From assembly GCF_004123835.1 (NCBI RefSeq), contig NZ_MZMU01000003.1, positions 744,001-808,000 on the forward strand: a stretch of DNA of 64,000 nt, in the 5' to 3' direction. This DNA is from Rhizobium leguminosarum (GTDB lineage Bacteria > Pseudomonadota > Alphaproteobacteria > Rhizobiales > Rhizobiaceae). Position 1 is the stretch's first letter; every line of letters starts with the position of its first letter. The notes below the pieces were generated by a model that saw only the letters and a list, made by a program, of their open reading frames with translations, did not search any database and was not told the origin of the DNA. Made by a program: the position numbers and the translations under genes. Positions 63,277-64,000 of the stretch are shown one piece after another.

Positions 63277-64000
63277 ATGGGTATTGAATTGCTGGCCATA
63301 GGCCTGCTGGTCGCTATGTTCATCATTGCGACGATCCAGCCGATCAACATGGGTGCGCTGGCGTTTGCCGGCGCCTTCGTACTCGGCTCGATGATCATCG
63401 GGATGAAAACCACCGACATTTTCGCCGGCTTTCCGAGTGATCTGTTCCTGACGCTCGTCGCCGTCACCTACCTCTTCGCCATAGCGCAGATCAACGGCAC
63501 GATCGACTGGCTCGTCGAATGTGCCGTCCGCCTGGTGCGCGGGCGGATCGGCTTGATTCCCTGGGTGATGTTCCTGGTCGCCGCCATCATTACCGGTTTC
63601 GGGGCCCTTGGTCCCGCTGCGGTTGCCATTCTCGCACCCGTCGCGTTGAGCTTTGCCGTGCAGTACCGCATTCACCCGGTGATGATGGGTCTGATGGTGA
63701 TCCACGGCGCGCAGGCAGGTGGGTTTTCGCCGATCAGTATTTATGGCGGAATCACCAACCAGATCGTTGCGAAGGCCGGCCTGCCTTTCGCTCCGACGTC
63801 GCTGTTTCTCTCCAGCTTCTTCTTCAACCTGGCGATCGCAGTGCTGGTCTTCTTCATATTCGGCGGCGCAAAGGTGATGAAACAAGATCCGGCATCGCTT
63901 GGTCCCTTGCCCGAACTCCATCCCGAGGGCGTATCGGCGTCGATCAGAGGTCACGGCGGCACGCCGGCAAAACCGATCAGGGAGCATGCCTATGGTACGG
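63277..64000 (+). CDS. matC: Malonate/dicarboxylate carrier (3' end outside window)
   Basis: An open frame starting at ATG 63277 with GGAGGGAGGGG before it, 96 bases after matB. About 241 residues are visible, with at least five hydrophobic helices (IELLAIGLLVAMFIIATIQP, MGLMVIHGAQAGGFSPISIY). It resembles the MatC / dicarboxylate carrier family thought to import malonate for MatB. It runs off the right edge, so the C-terminus is unseen. Confidence 0.9.
   Translation, partial: MGIELLAIGLLVAMFIIATIQPINMGALAFAGAFVLGSMIIGMKTTDIFAGFPSDLFLTLVAVTYLFAIAQINGTIDWLVECAVRLVRGRIGLIPWVMFLVAAIITGFGALGPAAVAILAPVALSFAVQYRIHPVMMGLMVIHGAQAGGFSPISIYGGITNQIVAKAGLPFAPTSLFLSSFFFNLAIAVLVFFIFGGAKVMKQDPASLGPLPELHPEGVSASIRGHGGTPAKPIREHAYGT

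Noticed and set aside
61483..63987. 834-residue minus-strand open frame across matA-matB-matC
   Set aside because: It lies antisense to three genes with clear family motifs and its sequence is His/Arg/Asp-rich in the way that GC-rich antisense frames are. No domain is recognisable.
59429..64000. mat cluster as a novel system
   Set aside because: matR-matABC is a described malonate pathway of R. leguminosarum bv. trifolii; only the second half-operator is worth a new look.

Overview
The window reads as a high-GC chromosomal segment of a fast-growing rhizobium, most likely the Rhizobium leguminosarum/etli group. Three things point there. A complete malonate (mat) cluster of the R. leguminosarum bv. 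trifolii type lies at the right end. Several families of short palindromic intergenic repeats typical of Rhizobium, including RIME-like elements, recur through the window. The gene families (BA14K, DUF1217, GbcA-like Rieske oxygenase, Nramp MntH) are usual for Rhizobiaceae. This assignment rests on family recognition, not on a database search. Most of the window is ordinary housekeeping and accessory chromosome. No rRNA, tRNA, CRISPR array, transposase or prophage gene was recognised.

Layout. 1-9 kb: partial radical SAM gene, small GT-A-like protein, moaB-ispE, a TPR protein, a polyprenyl diphosphate synthase, trmN6-like methyltransferase, mntH. 9-23 kb: S49 peptidase, glyQ, lemA, a second-type EPSP synthase (aroA), a DUF2207 protein, purD, a chemoreceptor, DUF523, glyS. 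23-30 kb: tex, cfa, a broken histidine-phosphatase gene, MipA/OmpV-like protein, ubiA, then an EamA exporter divergent from an Lrp regulator. 31-43 kb: a GNAT gene bracketed by direct repeats, a 1109-residue DUF1217 repeat protein, a FAD-linked oxidase with tsaC, a GbcA-like oxygenase, BA14K, zntB. 43-58 kb: acyl-CoA dehydrogenase with a crotonase, an NAPE-PLD-like hydrolase with RumA-type and TlyA RNA methyltransferases, DUF4424, a second chemoreceptor, dxs, pirin, SDR, xseB, an HDAC-family enzyme, a thioesterase and two orphan small genes. 59.4-64 kb: matR divergent from matABC.

How genes fit together. IspE and Dxs (MEP pathway), the polyprenyl diphosphate synthase and UbiA form a dispersed isoprenoid-to-ubiquinone theme. 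MatA, MatB and MatC import malonate, activate it to malonyl-CoA and decarboxylate it to acetyl-CoA under MatR, whose expected operator is present between matR and matA. The two chemoreceptors are scattered from any che operon.

The most notable sequence-level observations are: a diverged remnant of the dxs 3' end lodged between two RIME halves 30 kb from the intact dxs; an ispE whose only ATG start codons lie inside an intergenic repeat; a class I-like EPSP synthase with Phe where Pro normally sits in the glyphosate-contact loop; a frameshifting deletion in a phosphatase gene; a ten-module DUF1217 protein; and a GNAT cassette between two 55-bp hairpin-bearing repeats. I did not find convincing evidence of a wholly new multi-gene system.
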